From: Bremerella sp. TYQ1
GTDB taxonomy: Bacteria > Planctomycetota > Planctomycetia > Pirellulales > Pirellulaceae
Reading direction: 5' to 3'
Length of the DNA: 64,000 nt
Assembly (NCBI RefSeq): GCF_020150455.1
Contig: NZ_CP083740.1
Location: 3,286,001-3,350,000, forward strand
Below are positions 1 to 8,429 of this stretch, one piece after another; position 1 is the stretch's first letter, and each line of letters begins with the position of its first letter. A program made the translations under genes and the position numbers. Below the pieces are notes generated by a model. The model was given only the letters and a program-made list of their open reading frames with translations. It had not been told where the DNA came from and searched no databases.

Positions 1-831
1 AACCGTAGTGTCGAATCGAACTATCGCACCTACATGGTTGCCACCATGGATGGCCGCGTGATGAGTGGTTTGCTCGCCTCGGAAAGCCGAACCGCCATCG
101 AGCTGGTCGACGCCGAAGGGAAGCAGCAATCGATCTTGCGAGAAGACATCGACGAACTTCGTGGCACGCCACAGTCGCTGATGCCGGTCGGTTTCGAGAA
201 GCAAATCAAGCCGAAGGAATTTGAGGACCTGTTGGCGTTCCTCACCAAGCGAGGCAAGTTCGTGCCGCTGCCACTGGAAAAAGTTGCCACCGCAGTCAGC
301 ACCGAAGGAATGTTCGTCTCGAAGGACGCTCCCGTCGAAACGTTGGTCTTCGACGACTGGAAACCGAAAACCGTTGAAGGCGTTCCGTTCCAATTGGTCG
401 ATCCACAAGGAACTTCCAAACCGAACGCCGTTCTGCTGCATGCTCCTGGGGGCTATCTCCCTCCGAAGATGCCGAAGCAGGTCTCCATTCCGTGTAACAT
501 GCCACTGAAAGCGGTCCACATTCTGGGTGGCGTCGCCGGCTGGGCCTCCCCTTACGGGAAAGAAGGCACCACGTCGATGATCGTCCGCTTCCAGTACGAA
601 GATGGCACCACGGAAGATCACGAGCTGAAAAACGGGATCCACATCGCGGATTACATCCGCCGCGTGGACGTGCCGGAGTCGAAGTTCGCCTTCGATCTCA
701 ACGGCCGCCAGATGCGTTATCTGACGGTTCGCCCGAGCGAAGCCAAAGTGGTCGCTTCGATCGATCTCGTCAAAGGTAACGACGACACCGCTCCCGTTGT
801 CATGGCGGTCACTGCAGAAGGTGCCGATTAA
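1..831 (+). CDS. C-terminal part of a PVC-type heme-binding-domain / dehydrogenase-like protein (truncated by window edge)
   Basis: The frame is open from base 1 (first residues NRSVESNYRTY) and ends at a TAA, giving 276 visible residues. The first ~75 match the tail of the planctomycete putative heme-binding domain (TIGR02603 type): an N-R-x-V-x-x-x-Y start, a DGRVMSG strand, an I-L-R-x-D-I-D-E-L motif and the SLMPVGFEK segment leading to a DLLAFL helix. In that family the CxxCH heme site lies upstream, so here it would be outside the window. The remaining ~200 residues form an NPCBM-like, probably beta-rich module that I cannot assign with certainty. Such proteins are normally exported and sit in multi-domain sugar- or alcohol-dehydrogenase-like enzymes with HEAT repeats. 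The family call is good; the substrate is unknown. Confidence 0.75.
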   Translation, partial: NRSVESNYRTYMVATMDGRVMSGLLASESRTAIELVDAEGKQQSILREDIDELRGTPQSLMPVGFEKQIKPKEFEDLLAFLTKRGKFVPLPLEKVATAVSTEGMFVSKDAPVETLVFDDWKPKTVEGVPFQLVDPQGTSKPNAVLLHAPGGYLPPKMPKQVSIPCNMPLKAVHILGGVAGWASPYGKEGTTSMIVRFQYEDGTTEDHELKNGIHIADYIRRVDVPESKFAFDLNGRQMRYLTVRPSEAKVVASIDLVKGNDDTAPVVMAVTAEGAD

Positions 832-1161
832 CGCAACGCGTTACTACAATTCACGTTAGGGTGCATCGGCGACGCCACCATGGGGATGGAAATTGGACGA
901 CGGTGAGGGACTGTGTCCGATCCGGCGTCGCCGCAGCACCCACAACGTGACTTGTTTCCCTGGGCCCCTTCCGCCGAAACGGTGGGAATCGGTCATTGGG
1001 GGTTGCGAGCTCGCCCCAGCAGTTATAGAATCTTGAGTTTCCACTAGACGGAAATTCCAGGGTAAAGGACGCACGCGTCCCTATCCTCCATAATATCGCT
1101 AAGTCATGTCGAACGTTGCCGCGTCAGAATGCGGCATATTAGAGACGCCCGAAAGAGAAAT
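832..1161. other. Intergenic region with candidate promoter for rpsR
   Basis: 330 bases without a supported gene. A 72-codon minus-strand frame here has no ribosome-binding site or recognisable motif and was left out. The one feature I can point to is the sigma70-like promoter listed separately at 1003-1031. Confidence 0.5.
1003..1031 (+). promoter_or_regulatory. Candidate sigma70-type promoter upstream of rpsR
   Basis: TTGCGA at 1003-1008 and TAGAAT at 1026-1031 are separated by exactly 17 bases. The -10 matches the consensus at 5 of 6 positions and the -35 at 4 of 6. It lies about 130 bases before the S18 start codon. Consensus match only; no transcription data. Confidence 0.4.
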
Positions 1162-1431
1162 ATGAGACCAGCCAATAAGTCCAAAGCCCGTAAGCGTGCC
1201 AAGACCAAGGCCCGAGTATCCAAAAAGGATCCGATTTTCGTCGATGGCAAACGTCCACGTCCCATGTTCGTGGACTACAAGGACGTCGAGCTGCTCAAGA
1301 AACTGACCAACCGTCACGGTCGTATCGTCGGTCGTCGCAAGAGCGGCTGCACCGCGGTCAGCCAACACGCGGTTACCCAAGCCATCAAGCGTGCCCGATT
1401 CATGGCCCTGCTGGCTTACGTCAAAGACTAG
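1162..1431 (+). CDS. rpsR: 30S ribosomal protein bS18
   Basis: 89 residues. A Lys/Arg-rich N-terminal tail is followed by the S18 core: VDYKDVELLKKL, GRIVGRRKSG and a C-terminal QAIKRARFMALLAYV helix, which bind 16S rRNA in the platform of the small subunit. The ATG at 1162 is preferred over 1129 because it gives a normal-length S18 and follows an A/G-rich GAAAGAGAAAT stretch. The gene stands alone between a heme-domain gene and a thioesterase gene, not in the usual rpsF-ssb-rpsR-rplI cluster. The Cys residues that bind zinc in the N-terminal part of many S18 proteins are absent, which resembles a zinc-free (C-minus) paralogue. Whether a second rpsR exists cannot be seen from here. Confidence 0.93.
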   Translation: MRPANKSKARKRAKTKARVSKKDPIFVDGKRPRPMFVDYKDVELLKKLTNRHGRIVGRRKSGCTAVSQHAVTQAIKRARFMALLAYVKD

Positions 1432-1504
1432 TCCTGAGGACAGTCATCCTCAAGACAGTCAGGCGATCGTCGACAGACCACATTCGCCGCCCAAACATCA
1501 AAAG

Positions 1505-1536
1505 GCCTGCTTCCTCCGTGTTAGCAGGCTTTTTTC
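1505..1536 (+). terminator. Rho-independent terminator after rpsR
   Basis: A perfect 7-bp stem (GCCTGCT at 1505-1511 with AGCAGGC at 1523-1529), an 11-base loop and a run of T residues directly after the stem. It ends the single-gene rpsR transcript about 75 bases past the stop codon. Confidence 0.85.
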
Positions 1537-1638
1537 GTGCGCGCGAAGCGTCGCTCCCCTGCCCCATCTCCCTCGTCTCCAAGTTGCCTCATATTGATTA
1601 CCTCACCCAAGTGCTAACAATGGGGTCAGGAGAACACC

Positions 1639-2073
1639 ATGTCGCAAACCTTTCAAACGACCCGCCGTGTCGAATTCCGAGACACGGACGCCGCGGGGAT
1701 CGTTCATTTCTCGGCTTTCCTGATCTACATGGAACAAGTCGAGCACGAATTCCTTCGCACCATCGGGCTCAGCGTCCATCATCAGCTGGAAGACTCGGCG
1801 ATGAGTTGGCCGCGCGTTTCGATCCACTGCGACTACAAAGGCCCAGCCAAGTTTGAAGAAATCCTCGACGTTTCCCTCTCGATCGCGCGGATCGGCAAGC
1901 GAAGCGTCACCTATCAAGTCCGCTTCGAGCGAGACGGCCACCAGCTTGCCGAAGGAACGATGACGGCGGTCTGCTGCGAAGTCCAGCCTGGCGTGCCTCC
2001 CAAAAGCATGGACATCCCTGAATGGTTCCACGAGAAGCTGCTCCCCTTCGTCGATACCCAAGCCGCCCCGTAA
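1639..2073 (+). CDS. Hotdog-fold acyl-CoA thioesterase (4-hydroxybenzoyl-CoA thioesterase / YbgC family)
   Basis: 144 residues, the normal size for a single hotdog domain. The N-terminal motif R-V-E-F-R-D-T-D-A-A-G-I-V-H-F is the family signature and holds the catalytic Asp. It is followed by the long hotdog helix (FLIYMEQVEHEFLR) and the strands around SIHCDYKGPAKFEEILDV. The family hydrolyses acyl-CoA or acyl-ACP thioesters in the cytoplasm; the acyl group used here is unknown. TCAGGAGAAC stands 5-6 bases before the ATG and fixes the start. The gene lies 120 bases before the prenyltransferase-like gene, so they may be cotranscribed. Confidence 0.85.
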   Translation: MSQTFQTTRRVEFRDTDAAGIVHFSAFLIYMEQVEHEFLRTIGLSVHHQLEDSAMSWPRVSIHCDYKGPAKFEEILDVSLSIARIGKRSVTYQVRFERDGHQLAEGTMTAVCCEVQPGVPPKSMDIPEWFHEKLLPFVDTQAAP

Positions 2074-2194
2074 CACCGCGGCCAGACTTCGACTCGTAGG
2101 GCCCGCGATCCAACCAACCCAAGCCCATTCGCCCCAGGTGCTCTTCGTTAAAAGCGAGAACAATGGGGCCACACCACAACGCAATCAAACCGGC

Positions 2195-3139
2195 ATGCTT
2201 TCCTACCACGAACAACTCACGCTTCGACTTGCGGCCGGGATCGGTGAGCTTGACGAACCGACGCGTTTGCGTCACACGCAGTTCCTCCTTGCCAAGCAGC
2301 AGCCAGACGGCGGTTTCGCTGGCCGCGAAGGAGCAAGCGATCTTTACTACACCAGCTTCGGCCTCCGCAGCTTGGCCATCCTGGGGCAACTGCATGGCGA
2401 AGTCGCCGAGCGTGCAGCCACGTTCCTGCAGACCAAGCTGACAGGACACGAATCGGTTGTCGACTTCCTTTCGCTGATCTACAGCGCCAAGCTACTCGAA
2501 TCGGCTGCCGGCATCGACATCTTCGCTCACGCCGCCGAAGACTGGCAACGAAGTGTCGCCGACACGCTGCATACGTTGCGGCGAAAAGATGGTGGCTATG
2601 CCAAAGGCCCCGAAGGAATGGCCAGCAGCACCTATCACACGTTTCTTGTGCTACTTTGCCTGCAGTTGATCGAACAACCGATCCCGCAGCCTGAGTCGAT
2701 GGTGACGTTTCTGCTGTCGCAAGAGGCAGAAGATGGCGGCTTTCGCGAGATCCGCGCCAGTAAACGAGCCGGCACCAATCCGACCGCCGCCGCGATTGGC
2801 GCGCTGCGTATCCTCGATAGCCTGACCGAAGACATCATCGAAGGCACCCTCGACTTTTTGGCCGAGATGCAGAACGATGAAGGAGGCCTGCGCGCGAACA
2901 CGCGTATCCCCATTGCCGACGTGCTCAGTACGTTCACCGGCATGCTGACGCTGACCGATCTCGACGCGCTGCATGAAATCGAACAAGAAGATGCCCTGAA
3001 GTACGTTCGCAGTTTAGAACAAGAGAGCGGTGGCTTTTTCGGCGCCGCATGGGACGAGGTTGCAGACGTGGAATACACGTTTTATGGTTTGGGAAGCCTC
3101 GCCCTGTTGAACTCACCCCCGGACTTCACCTTGGAATGA
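2195..3139 (+). CDS. Prenyltransferase beta-subunit-like alpha/alpha-barrel protein
   Basis: 314 residues with at least five copies of the prenyltransferase/squalene-cyclase repeat, each with a D-G-G-F/Y or S-G-G-F turn, and a helix such as YYTSFGLRSL or YTFYGLGSLALL. This is the fold of the beta subunit of eukaryotic protein geranylgeranyltransferases. In those enzymes zinc is held by Asp, Cys and His; here the Asp is kept (IADVLSTF) but the Cys position is Leu and the His position is Tyr (DVEYTFYG), so classical zinc-dependent prenylation is doubtful. The ATG at 2195 is preferred to an upstream one because it precedes the first conserved helix. Its stop overlaps the start of the downstream ABC ATPase by ATGA, so it probably works with that transporter. 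Activity unknown. Confidence 0.78.
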   Translation: MLSYHEQLTLRLAAGIGELDEPTRLRHTQFLLAKQQPDGGFAGREGASDLYYTSFGLRSLAILGQLHGEVAERAATFLQTKLTGHESVVDFLSLIYSAKLLESAAGIDIFAHAAEDWQRSVADTLHTLRRKDGGYAKGPEGMASSTYHTFLVLLCLQLIEQPIPQPESMVTFLLSQEAEDGGFREIRASKRAGTNPTAAAIGALRILDSLTEDIIEGTLDFLAEMQNDEGGLRANTRIPIADVLSTFTGMLTLTDLDALHEIEQEDALKYVRSLEQESGGFFGAAWDEVADVEYTFYGLGSLALLNSPPDFTLE

Positions 3140-3837
3140 CGATCATGGCCGACCTGGTAATCGAGCGTTTGGCGAAGGAGTACCCGACTCGGGCCGAGTC
3201 GCTGAAAGTCCTGCAAGAGATCTCCCTCTCGCTTTCCCAAGGCGAAAGCGCCGCCATCCTGGGCCCCAGCGGCTGTGGCAAAAGCACGCTGCTTTACTGC
3301 ATCGGTACGCTCGAAGCCCCCACGTCTGGAAGCGTTACCCTGGACGGCCAAGATCCTTTCGCCCTCAGCGAAACCGAACTGGCCCGCTTTCGTAGCGAGA
3401 ACATCGGTTTCATCTTTCAAGATCACCACTTGTTGCCGCAGCTTTCCGTGCTGGAAAACGTCCTCGTTCCGACGCTCGCCGAAGGCAAATCGACACCCCA
3501 GCAGATCGAGCGAGCCAAGATGCTGATCGACCGTGTCGGGCTATCGCAGCGGATCGAACATCGTTCGGCCGAACTCTCCGGCGGCGAACGACAACGCGTT
3601 GCCGTCGCGCGCAGCTTGATCCACCAACCCAAGCTTCTGCTGGCCGACGAACCGACCGGCAACCTCGACAAAACGAACGCCGAGTCGGTTGGCAATCTGC
3701 TGTTGGAACTGCAAAAAGAGGAAGGGTCGATTCTGATTGTTGTGACGCACAGTCAGGAACTCGCGACCATCTTCCAGCAGCAGTTCCAGCTGGACGACGG
3801 CAAACTGCAAGGCCAACCGCCGGTCGCTCAATCGTAA
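3136..3837 (+). CDS. ABC transporter ATP-binding protein, LolD/MacB type
   Basis: 233 residues. Walker A G-P-S-G-C-G-K-S-T near residue 43, a Q-loop in FIFQDHHLLPQ, the signature LSGGERQRVAVARS, Walker B LLLADEPTGNLD and the switch His in VVTHS. The Q-loop and TGNLD form match the LolD/FtsE/MacB group, which partner with FtsX-type permeases to move lipoproteins or peptides or to transmit force across the envelope. The ATG at 3136 overlaps the preceding TGA (ATGA), indicating translational coupling; an ATG at 3145 is the alternative. The large permease follows after 19 bases. Cytoplasmic face of the inner membrane. Confidence 0.92.
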   Translation: MTIMADLVIERLAKEYPTRAESLKVLQEISLSLSQGESAAILGPSGCGKSTLLYCIGTLEAPTSGSVTLDGQDPFALSETELARFRSENIGFIFQDHHLLPQLSVLENVLVPTLAEGKSTPQQIERAKMLIDRVGLSQRIEHRSAELSGGERQRVAVARSLIHQPKLLLADEPTGNLDKTNAESVGNLLLELQKEEGSILIVVTHSQELATIFQQQFQLDDGKLQGQPPVAQS

Positions 3838-3856
3838 CGCCAAGGAGGTCCTCACC

Positions 3857-6800
3857 ATGAATCGTTGGCGTTTGGTCCTGCGAAGTGCTCAGCAGTTTTG
3901 GCAAACCAACTTGGCCGTGCTGTTGGGTGTTGCCGCGGCAACGGCCGTCTTGACAGGCGCACTGATCATCGGCGACTCGGTCCGCGGTAGTCTCCGCGAC
4001 TTGGCCCTGTCCCGCTTAGGATCGATTCAAGAAATCTTGTTGGCCGATCGTTTCTTTCGTCCGAATGTCGCCGAGCAGATCGCTCAGCAAAACGAAAACG
4101 CGACGACCGTTCCCATTGTGCTGATGCAAGGGACGCTGCAAACCGTTGGTGGTAGCCCCGACGATCCGACCAGAGTGGCCGGCAACTTGGCCGTGCTTGG
4201 CATTGAGGAAACCTTCTGGCAACTAGGAGACGTTCCTGGCTGGACGCCTACGCCAATTGGAGACGAAGAGATCATCCTCAACCAGCCTCTCGCCGACGAA
4301 CTCGGTGTGAAGCAAGGAGATCAAGTCACGTTGCGATTGCCAGGCGGTAACGATGTCCCCGCCGATAGCCCGCTCGGCCGCAAAACGGCAGAAACGCAAA
4401 GCTTGCCACGGTTGACGGTGAAAGCGATCATCCCAGCCGAAGGACTCGGTCGATTCGGAATGCACCCCACGCAGCAGTTGCCGATGAATGCCTACGCATC
4501 TAAAGCGGCTCTGCAAGATGCGTTAGAACAAGACGACCGCGTCAACGCCGTGCTGGTCAGTCACCCAGAGGGCCAGACGCTCGACCTCAGTAAACTCTTC
4601 CTGACGCTGGCCGACTACAACTTCGAGCTGACCCAAGTCGAACAAACGTTCCAGCCAGAAGATGGCCAGCAGCAGACGATCTTCGATTATTGGCAACTCA
4701 CCTCCAGCCGGATGATCTTCAGCAACACGGCCGCCGATGCCGTCGAAAACGATTTTCGGGGAGACGCGCACCCGACGTTTACTTACCTGGCCACGTCGAT
4801 CGGCAAAGGGGAATTGCCCTCTGGTGACGATACCGATGCCATTCCCTACTCGACCGTCACGGCGCTGCAAGCCAGCGATCTCGATTACCCACTGCTCGAT
4901 CTCGATGGCAATCGCATCGACCAGATTGGCCCCGACGAGGTGGTGCTGAACTCTTGGACCGCCAATCAACTTGATGCCAAAGTCGGCGATACGATCTACC
5001 TGAAATACTTCGAGCCTGAAAGCTCGCATGGCGAAGCGAAAGAGACCGGACAAACGTTTCGGCTGGTCGCGATCACGCCCCTTACTGAGCCGGACCAACC
5101 TTTCCGGCGGCGGCGTCCTCCGGTGTTCGAGACCGCACCTACGACGGCGAACGATCCCGATTACACGCCGGTCGTGGAAGGGATTACCGATCAAGATTCG
5201 ATTGACGACTGGGATCCGCCGTTTCCGTACGACAACAGTCGCATCGACGGCGACGACGACGCCTACTGGGAGAACTACCGCACGACTCCCAAAGCGTTTA
5301 TTGCCCTGCAGACCGGTCAAAAACTGTGGGGTAGCCGCTTCGGCGACGTGACTTCGTTTCGCTTTCCGGCCAAGAAGTATACCGACGAACATGCGCTGCA
5401 ATCGAAGATCGAAGACGCTCTAGCCCCTCATCGCCAGCAGCTCGGCTTTCAGCTGCTGACGGTCCGACAAGATGCGTTGCGGGCAGCGGCCGGGACAACC
5501 CCCTTCAACGTGCTGTTCATGGGGTTCTCGATGTTCATTATTGCTTCGGCGTTGATGTTGGTTTCTCTGCTGTTCCGGCTGGGACTCGAACAACGCAGCC
5601 AACAGATCGGCTTGCTGCAAGCGGTGGGTCTCACGCGTCAAACGACCCAAGGCTTACTCATGCGCGAAGCAGGCCTCGTCGCGCTGTTAGGTAGCATCGC
5701 TGGGGTGATCATCGGAATTGGCTATGCCTGGCTGATGTTGGCTGGCCTGCGAACGTGGTGGCTCGGAGCGGTAGTGACACCGTTTCTGTTTTTGCACTTG
5801 GACAACCCTAGCAGCTTGTTGATTGGCCTGGTCAGCGGTTCGCTGGTTTGCTGGCTGACGATCTATTTCGGCATGCGTGGCCTGAAGAAGCTCTCTGTCC
5901 GCGGACTTTTGCAAGGCAGCACCACCGACACGCAGCAAACGTTCGGCAAGCGTGGACGCTGGGCGCTGCTGACTGGGTTCTTCTGCGGCATCGCGGCAGT
6001 GGGGCTTTCGATCCTGGCGACAAGCCTTGGCGGTGAAGCCCAAGCCGGCGCGTTCTTTGGTTCCGGAGCGATGGTGCTGTCGGCTTGCCTGCTGCTGTTA
6101 TGGCATGCGATGCGAAGCGGTTTCGGCTCGGCAAGCGAGTCGTCGTTCTCGCTCGGTCAATTGGCGTTTAGTAATGCCGCGCGAAACCCTGGCCGCAGCA
6201 CGCTGACGGTCGGTCTGATCGCGTCGGCCGCGTTTCTGATTGTCGCGATCGGTGCCTTCCGGCTTTCCCCCACTGAAAAAGGATCTGGCGGCATGGACCT
6301 GATTGCGGAAAGCTCGCAGCCACTGTACCGCAACTTGAACACCGAGGAAGGTCGTCTCGAAACAGGCTTCTCGGCCGAGGAAGAACAACAGCTGGCCGAC
6401 ACCACCATTCTTTCCCTCCGCGTGCAGCCGGGGGATGATGCGAGCTGTTTGAATCTCTACCAATCCAACAGCCCCCGCGTGCTGGGCGTCACGCCAAGCA
6501 TGATCGCCTACTACGATCAGCCTGAGGTCACGTCGTTCGAGTGGGCAGCTTCGGCGGCGGAAGGAGAGGCAGCCCAGCAAAATCCATGGCATCTGCTCGA
6601 GCAGAAAGCAGACGGCATCGAAACGCCGATCCCAGTTGTTCTCGATAAGAACACCGCCATGTATGCACTGCACTTGTATGCCGGCATCGGCGAGCAGTTT
6701 ACCACCACCGACGACGATGGCCGCGAAACCAAGTACATCGTCGCCGGCCTCCTTTCCAACAGCATCTTCCAAGGTAATTTGCTGATCGGCGAAACCAACT

Positions 6801-7348
6801 TCCTGGAACGCTATCCCGACGTGAGCGGGTACGAGATGTTCCTCGTTCGGACGCCTGCCGGCGAGTCGACCGAAGTGGCTCAGATCCTGGAAAGCCGCCT
6901 CGCGGATCAAGGGTTCGATACCGTTTCCGCCCAGCAGATGCTGACCAGTTTGTTGGCAGTGCAGAACACCTACCTCTCGACGTTCCAAAGCCTCGGAGCA
7001 CTCGGGCTGCTGCTCGGTACGTTTGGGCTCGCCGCGGTTCAGCTTCGAACCATTTTGGAACGCCGCGCTGAACTCGCACTGCTTCGTGCGGCAGGGTTCG
7101 CCGGTTCGCGGTTGCAATCGCTTGTCCTCCGCGAGACCATGCTGCTGCTCTTCGGAGGGCTGCTGTTTGGCGTGCTCTCCGCATTGGTCACTGTCGTGCC
7201 GCACATGCTGTTTGGCGATGCCTCGGTTCCGTTTGCGTCGCTCGCAACCATGCTCGGTGTCATTCTGATCGTTGGTCTGATCAGCAGCACGCTGGCAGTA
7301 CGCTCCGCCCTTCGCGGCAACATCGTCCCCGCGTTACGTGGCAGTTGA
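3857..7348 (+). CDS. Large FtsX-type ABC permease (MacB/LolCE-like fold, duplicated)
   Basis: 1,163 residues, about three times a single LolC/E subunit. An N-terminal TM helix (about 18-40) is followed by a ~500-residue periplasmic domain, a block of TM helices (about 550-800, starting FNVLFMGFSMFIIASAL), a second periplasmic domain and a C-terminal three-helix FtsX block (about 1030-1150, with TILERRAELALLRAAGF). The loops ASALMLVSLLFR and EQRSQQIGLLQAVGL are typical FtsX coupling segments. The layout suits one polypeptide carrying two FtsX units, the full membrane part of the transporter whose ATPase is the gene just upstream. AAGGAGG lies 8 bases before the ATG. Substrate unknown; lipoprotein or peptide export is possible from the family. 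Confidence 0.88.
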   Translation: MNRWRLVLRSAQQFWQTNLAVLLGVAAATAVLTGALIIGDSVRGSLRDLALSRLGSIQEILLADRFFRPNVAEQIAQQNENATTVPIVLMQGTLQTVGGSPDDPTRVAGNLAVLGIEETFWQLGDVPGWTPTPIGDEEIILNQPLADELGVKQGDQVTLRLPGGNDVPADSPLGRKTAETQSLPRLTVKAIIPAEGLGRFGMHPTQQLPMNAYASKAALQDALEQDDRVNAVLVSHPEGQTLDLSKLFLTLADYNFELTQVEQTFQPEDGQQQTIFDYWQLTSSRMIFSNTAADAVENDFRGDAHPTFTYLATSIGKGELPSGDDTDAIPYSTVTALQASDLDYPLLDLDGNRIDQIGPDEVVLNSWTANQLDAKVGDTIYLKYFEPESSHGEAKETGQTFRLVAITPLTEPDQPFRRRRPPVFETAPTTANDPDYTPVVEGITDQDSIDDWDPPFPYDNSRIDGDDDAYWENYRTTPKAFIALQTGQKLWGSRFGDVTSFRFPAKKYTDEHALQSKIEDALAPHRQQLGFQLLTVRQDALRAAAGTTPFNVLFMGFSMFIIASALMLVSLLFRLGLEQRSQQIGLLQAVGLTRQTTQGLLMREAGLVALLGSIAGVIIGIGYAWLMLAGLRTWWLGAVVTPFLFLHLDNPSSLLIGLVSGSLVCWLTIYFGMRGLKKLSVRGLLQGSTTDTQQTFGKRGRWALLTGFFCGIAAVGLSILATSLGGEAQAGAFFGSGAMVLSACLLLLWHAMRSGFGSASESSFSLGQLAFSNAARNPGRSTLTVGLIASAAFLIVAIGAFRLSPTEKGSGGMDLIAESSQPLYRNLNTEEGRLETGFSAEEEQQLADTTILSLRVQPGDDASCLNLYQSNSPRVLGVTPSMIAYYDQPEVTSFEWAASAAEGEAAQQNPWHLLEQKADGIETPIPVVLDKNTAMYALHLYAGIGEQFTTTDDDGRETKYIVAGLLSNSIFQGNLLIGETNFLERYPDVSGYEMFLVRTPAGESTEVAQILESRLADQGFDTVSAQQMLTSLLAVQNTYLSTFQSLGALGLLLGTFGLAAVQLRTILERRAELALLRAAGFAGSRLQSLVLRETMLLLFGGLLFGVLSALVTVVPHMLFGDASVPFASLATMLGVILIVGLISSTLAVRSALRGNIVPALRGS

Positions 7349-7372
7349 TTCGGCGGTTTGCCTAACTCCAGT

Positions 7373-7416
7373 CCCCTCGCCCCCGTCTACGGGGGAGAAG
7401 GGTTACGGTGAGGGGG
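7373..7416. repeat. Dispersed GC-rich palindromic repeat, copy 1
   Basis: Begins CCCCTCGCCCCCG and ends GGTGAGGGGG, so the ends pair. A closely similar copy sits at 10688-10724 and a decayed one at 8216-8251, all in spacers after stop codons. This resembles REP-type elements. Confidence 0.6.
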
Positions 7417-7445
7417 TCTTCAAGCTGGGTGAATGCTTCAGAAAG

Positions 7446-7475
7446 ACATGCCCACGCAGACATGAGCATGGCACC
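7446..7475. repeat. Dispersed ATGCCCACG...GCATGGCACC repeat, copy 1
   Basis: GACATGCCCACGCAGACATG followed by AGCATGGCACC; about 28 of 31 aligned positions match the copy at 8314-8344. It is a short inverted repeat with arms CATGCCCAC and its imperfect complement. It lies in the 270-base spacer between the permease and the next membrane-protein gene. Confidence 0.6.
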
Positions 7476-7618
7476 GGCTTTACAACCGACTGGTTTGCCC
7501 GTTCCGCTGCCCTCCCCTAGCTGGACCTCGCCAACTTGGTTTTGTCCCGTTAGAATGGGCGAAAGTCGTTCTAACAACTATCTTGCTCTCCCCCGACCCA
7601 ACCTGGAGTAGTCTTCCC

Positions 7619-8200
7619 ATGCAATACATTTTCGTCATCTGTGGTATCGCGTTAACGGCGTTGGCTTGGGGAAGCTACGGTCCAGTCCTCCACGAAGGCC
7701 AGCACCACCTCGGCAATGACCGCATCAAGCCACTCATCTGCGTTGGCTTGGCTTACCTCGTCGTCGCGGTGATCCTTCCTTCGGCGCTGCTGATCGCCCA
7801 AGGCAAGTTCACCACCGATTGGACGTTCAGCGGCTTCACATGGAGCTTCATCGCTGGTACCTGTGGAACGTTTGGTGCGTTCGGCCTGATTCTCGCGCTG
7901 ACCAACGGTGGTAAGCCATGGGTGGTGATGCCACTGGTGTTTGGCTTCGCCCCGATCGTCACCACGATCATCTCGCTGTTTACCAAGAACCTTTGGAGCC
8001 AGGCCGGCCCGGTCTTCTACGCCGGGATCATCATGGTGGTCGCTGGCGCCGTGACAGTGCTGCTGTTCGCTCCGAAGGGTGCCCCACCGACAAAGTCGAC
8101 TGCCCATTCGACCGAAAAGGTTTCGCCTAAGGAAGACGCCCAACAGAAACCTTCCGCCGTCGAGCAGTTGACCGGCAAAACCCCGGACGAAACGAACTAA
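7619..8200 (+). CDS. Five-TM integral membrane protein, EamA/DMT-like
   Basis: 193 residues with five predicted TM helices: about 2-20, 36-58, 70-92, 102-122 and 134-152. A ~40-residue polar, Lys/Glu/Ser-rich cytoplasmic tail follows. The size and spacing (LTALAWGSYGPVLHEGQ, GTFGAFGLILALTNGG, VMPLVFGFAPIVTTI) resemble one five-helix half of an EamA/drug-metabolite transporter, which would need to dimerise. CTGGAGT eight bases before the ATG at 7619 supports this start over one 12 codons upstream. No neighbour suggests a substrate. Confidence 0.65.
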   Translation: MQYIFVICGIALTALAWGSYGPVLHEGQHHLGNDRIKPLICVGLAYLVVAVILPSALLIAQGKFTTDWTFSGFTWSFIAGTCGTFGAFGLILALTNGGKPWVVMPLVFGFAPIVTTIISLFTKNLWSQAGPVFYAGIIMVVAGAVTVLLFAPKGAPPTKSTAHSTEKVSPKEDAQQKPSAVEQLTGKTPDETN

Positions 8201-8215
8201 ACGTCAATCGCCCAA

Positions 8216-8251
8216 TCCCCTTGCCCCTCCCTGCGGGCGAGAGGATTGGAG
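8216..8251. repeat. Dispersed GC-rich palindromic repeat, decayed copy
   Basis: TCCCCTTGCCCCTCCCTGCG then GGCGAGAGGATTGGAG aligns with the repeats at 7373-7416 and 10688-10724 but has lost most of the pairing. It begins 15 bases after the stop codon of the five-TM protein gene. Confidence 0.45.
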
Positions 8252-8270
8252 TACGCAAGTCTTCCAACCA

Positions 8271-8344
8271 GGTGCCATGCCGTCGTCTTCGTCGGCATGT
8301 TCCCCTTCACGAAGACATGCCCACGCCGACGTGGGCATGGCACC
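8271..8344. repeat. Nested palindromic element with outer arms GGTGCCATGCC / GGCATGGCACC
   Basis: The outer arms at 8271-8281 and 8334-8344 are perfect complements. Inside them are inner pairs (CGGCATGT with ACATGCCC, CTTCGT with ACGAAG). The right half (8314-8344) repeats the unit at 7446-7475. A bipartite palindrome of this kind resembles REP doublets (BIMEs). Confidence 0.6.
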
Positions 8345-8429
8345 CGATTTTGGTGGATCCCCCTAACATTCCCATCACGGCAAACCAGATTCCTGCGTCC
8401 GCCCAGCGGACCCAACAACGCTTGTTCCC

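Noticed and set aside
856..1074. 72-codon minus-strand frame before rpsR
   Set aside because: No ribosome-binding site, no motif, and it overlaps the best rpsR promoter candidate.
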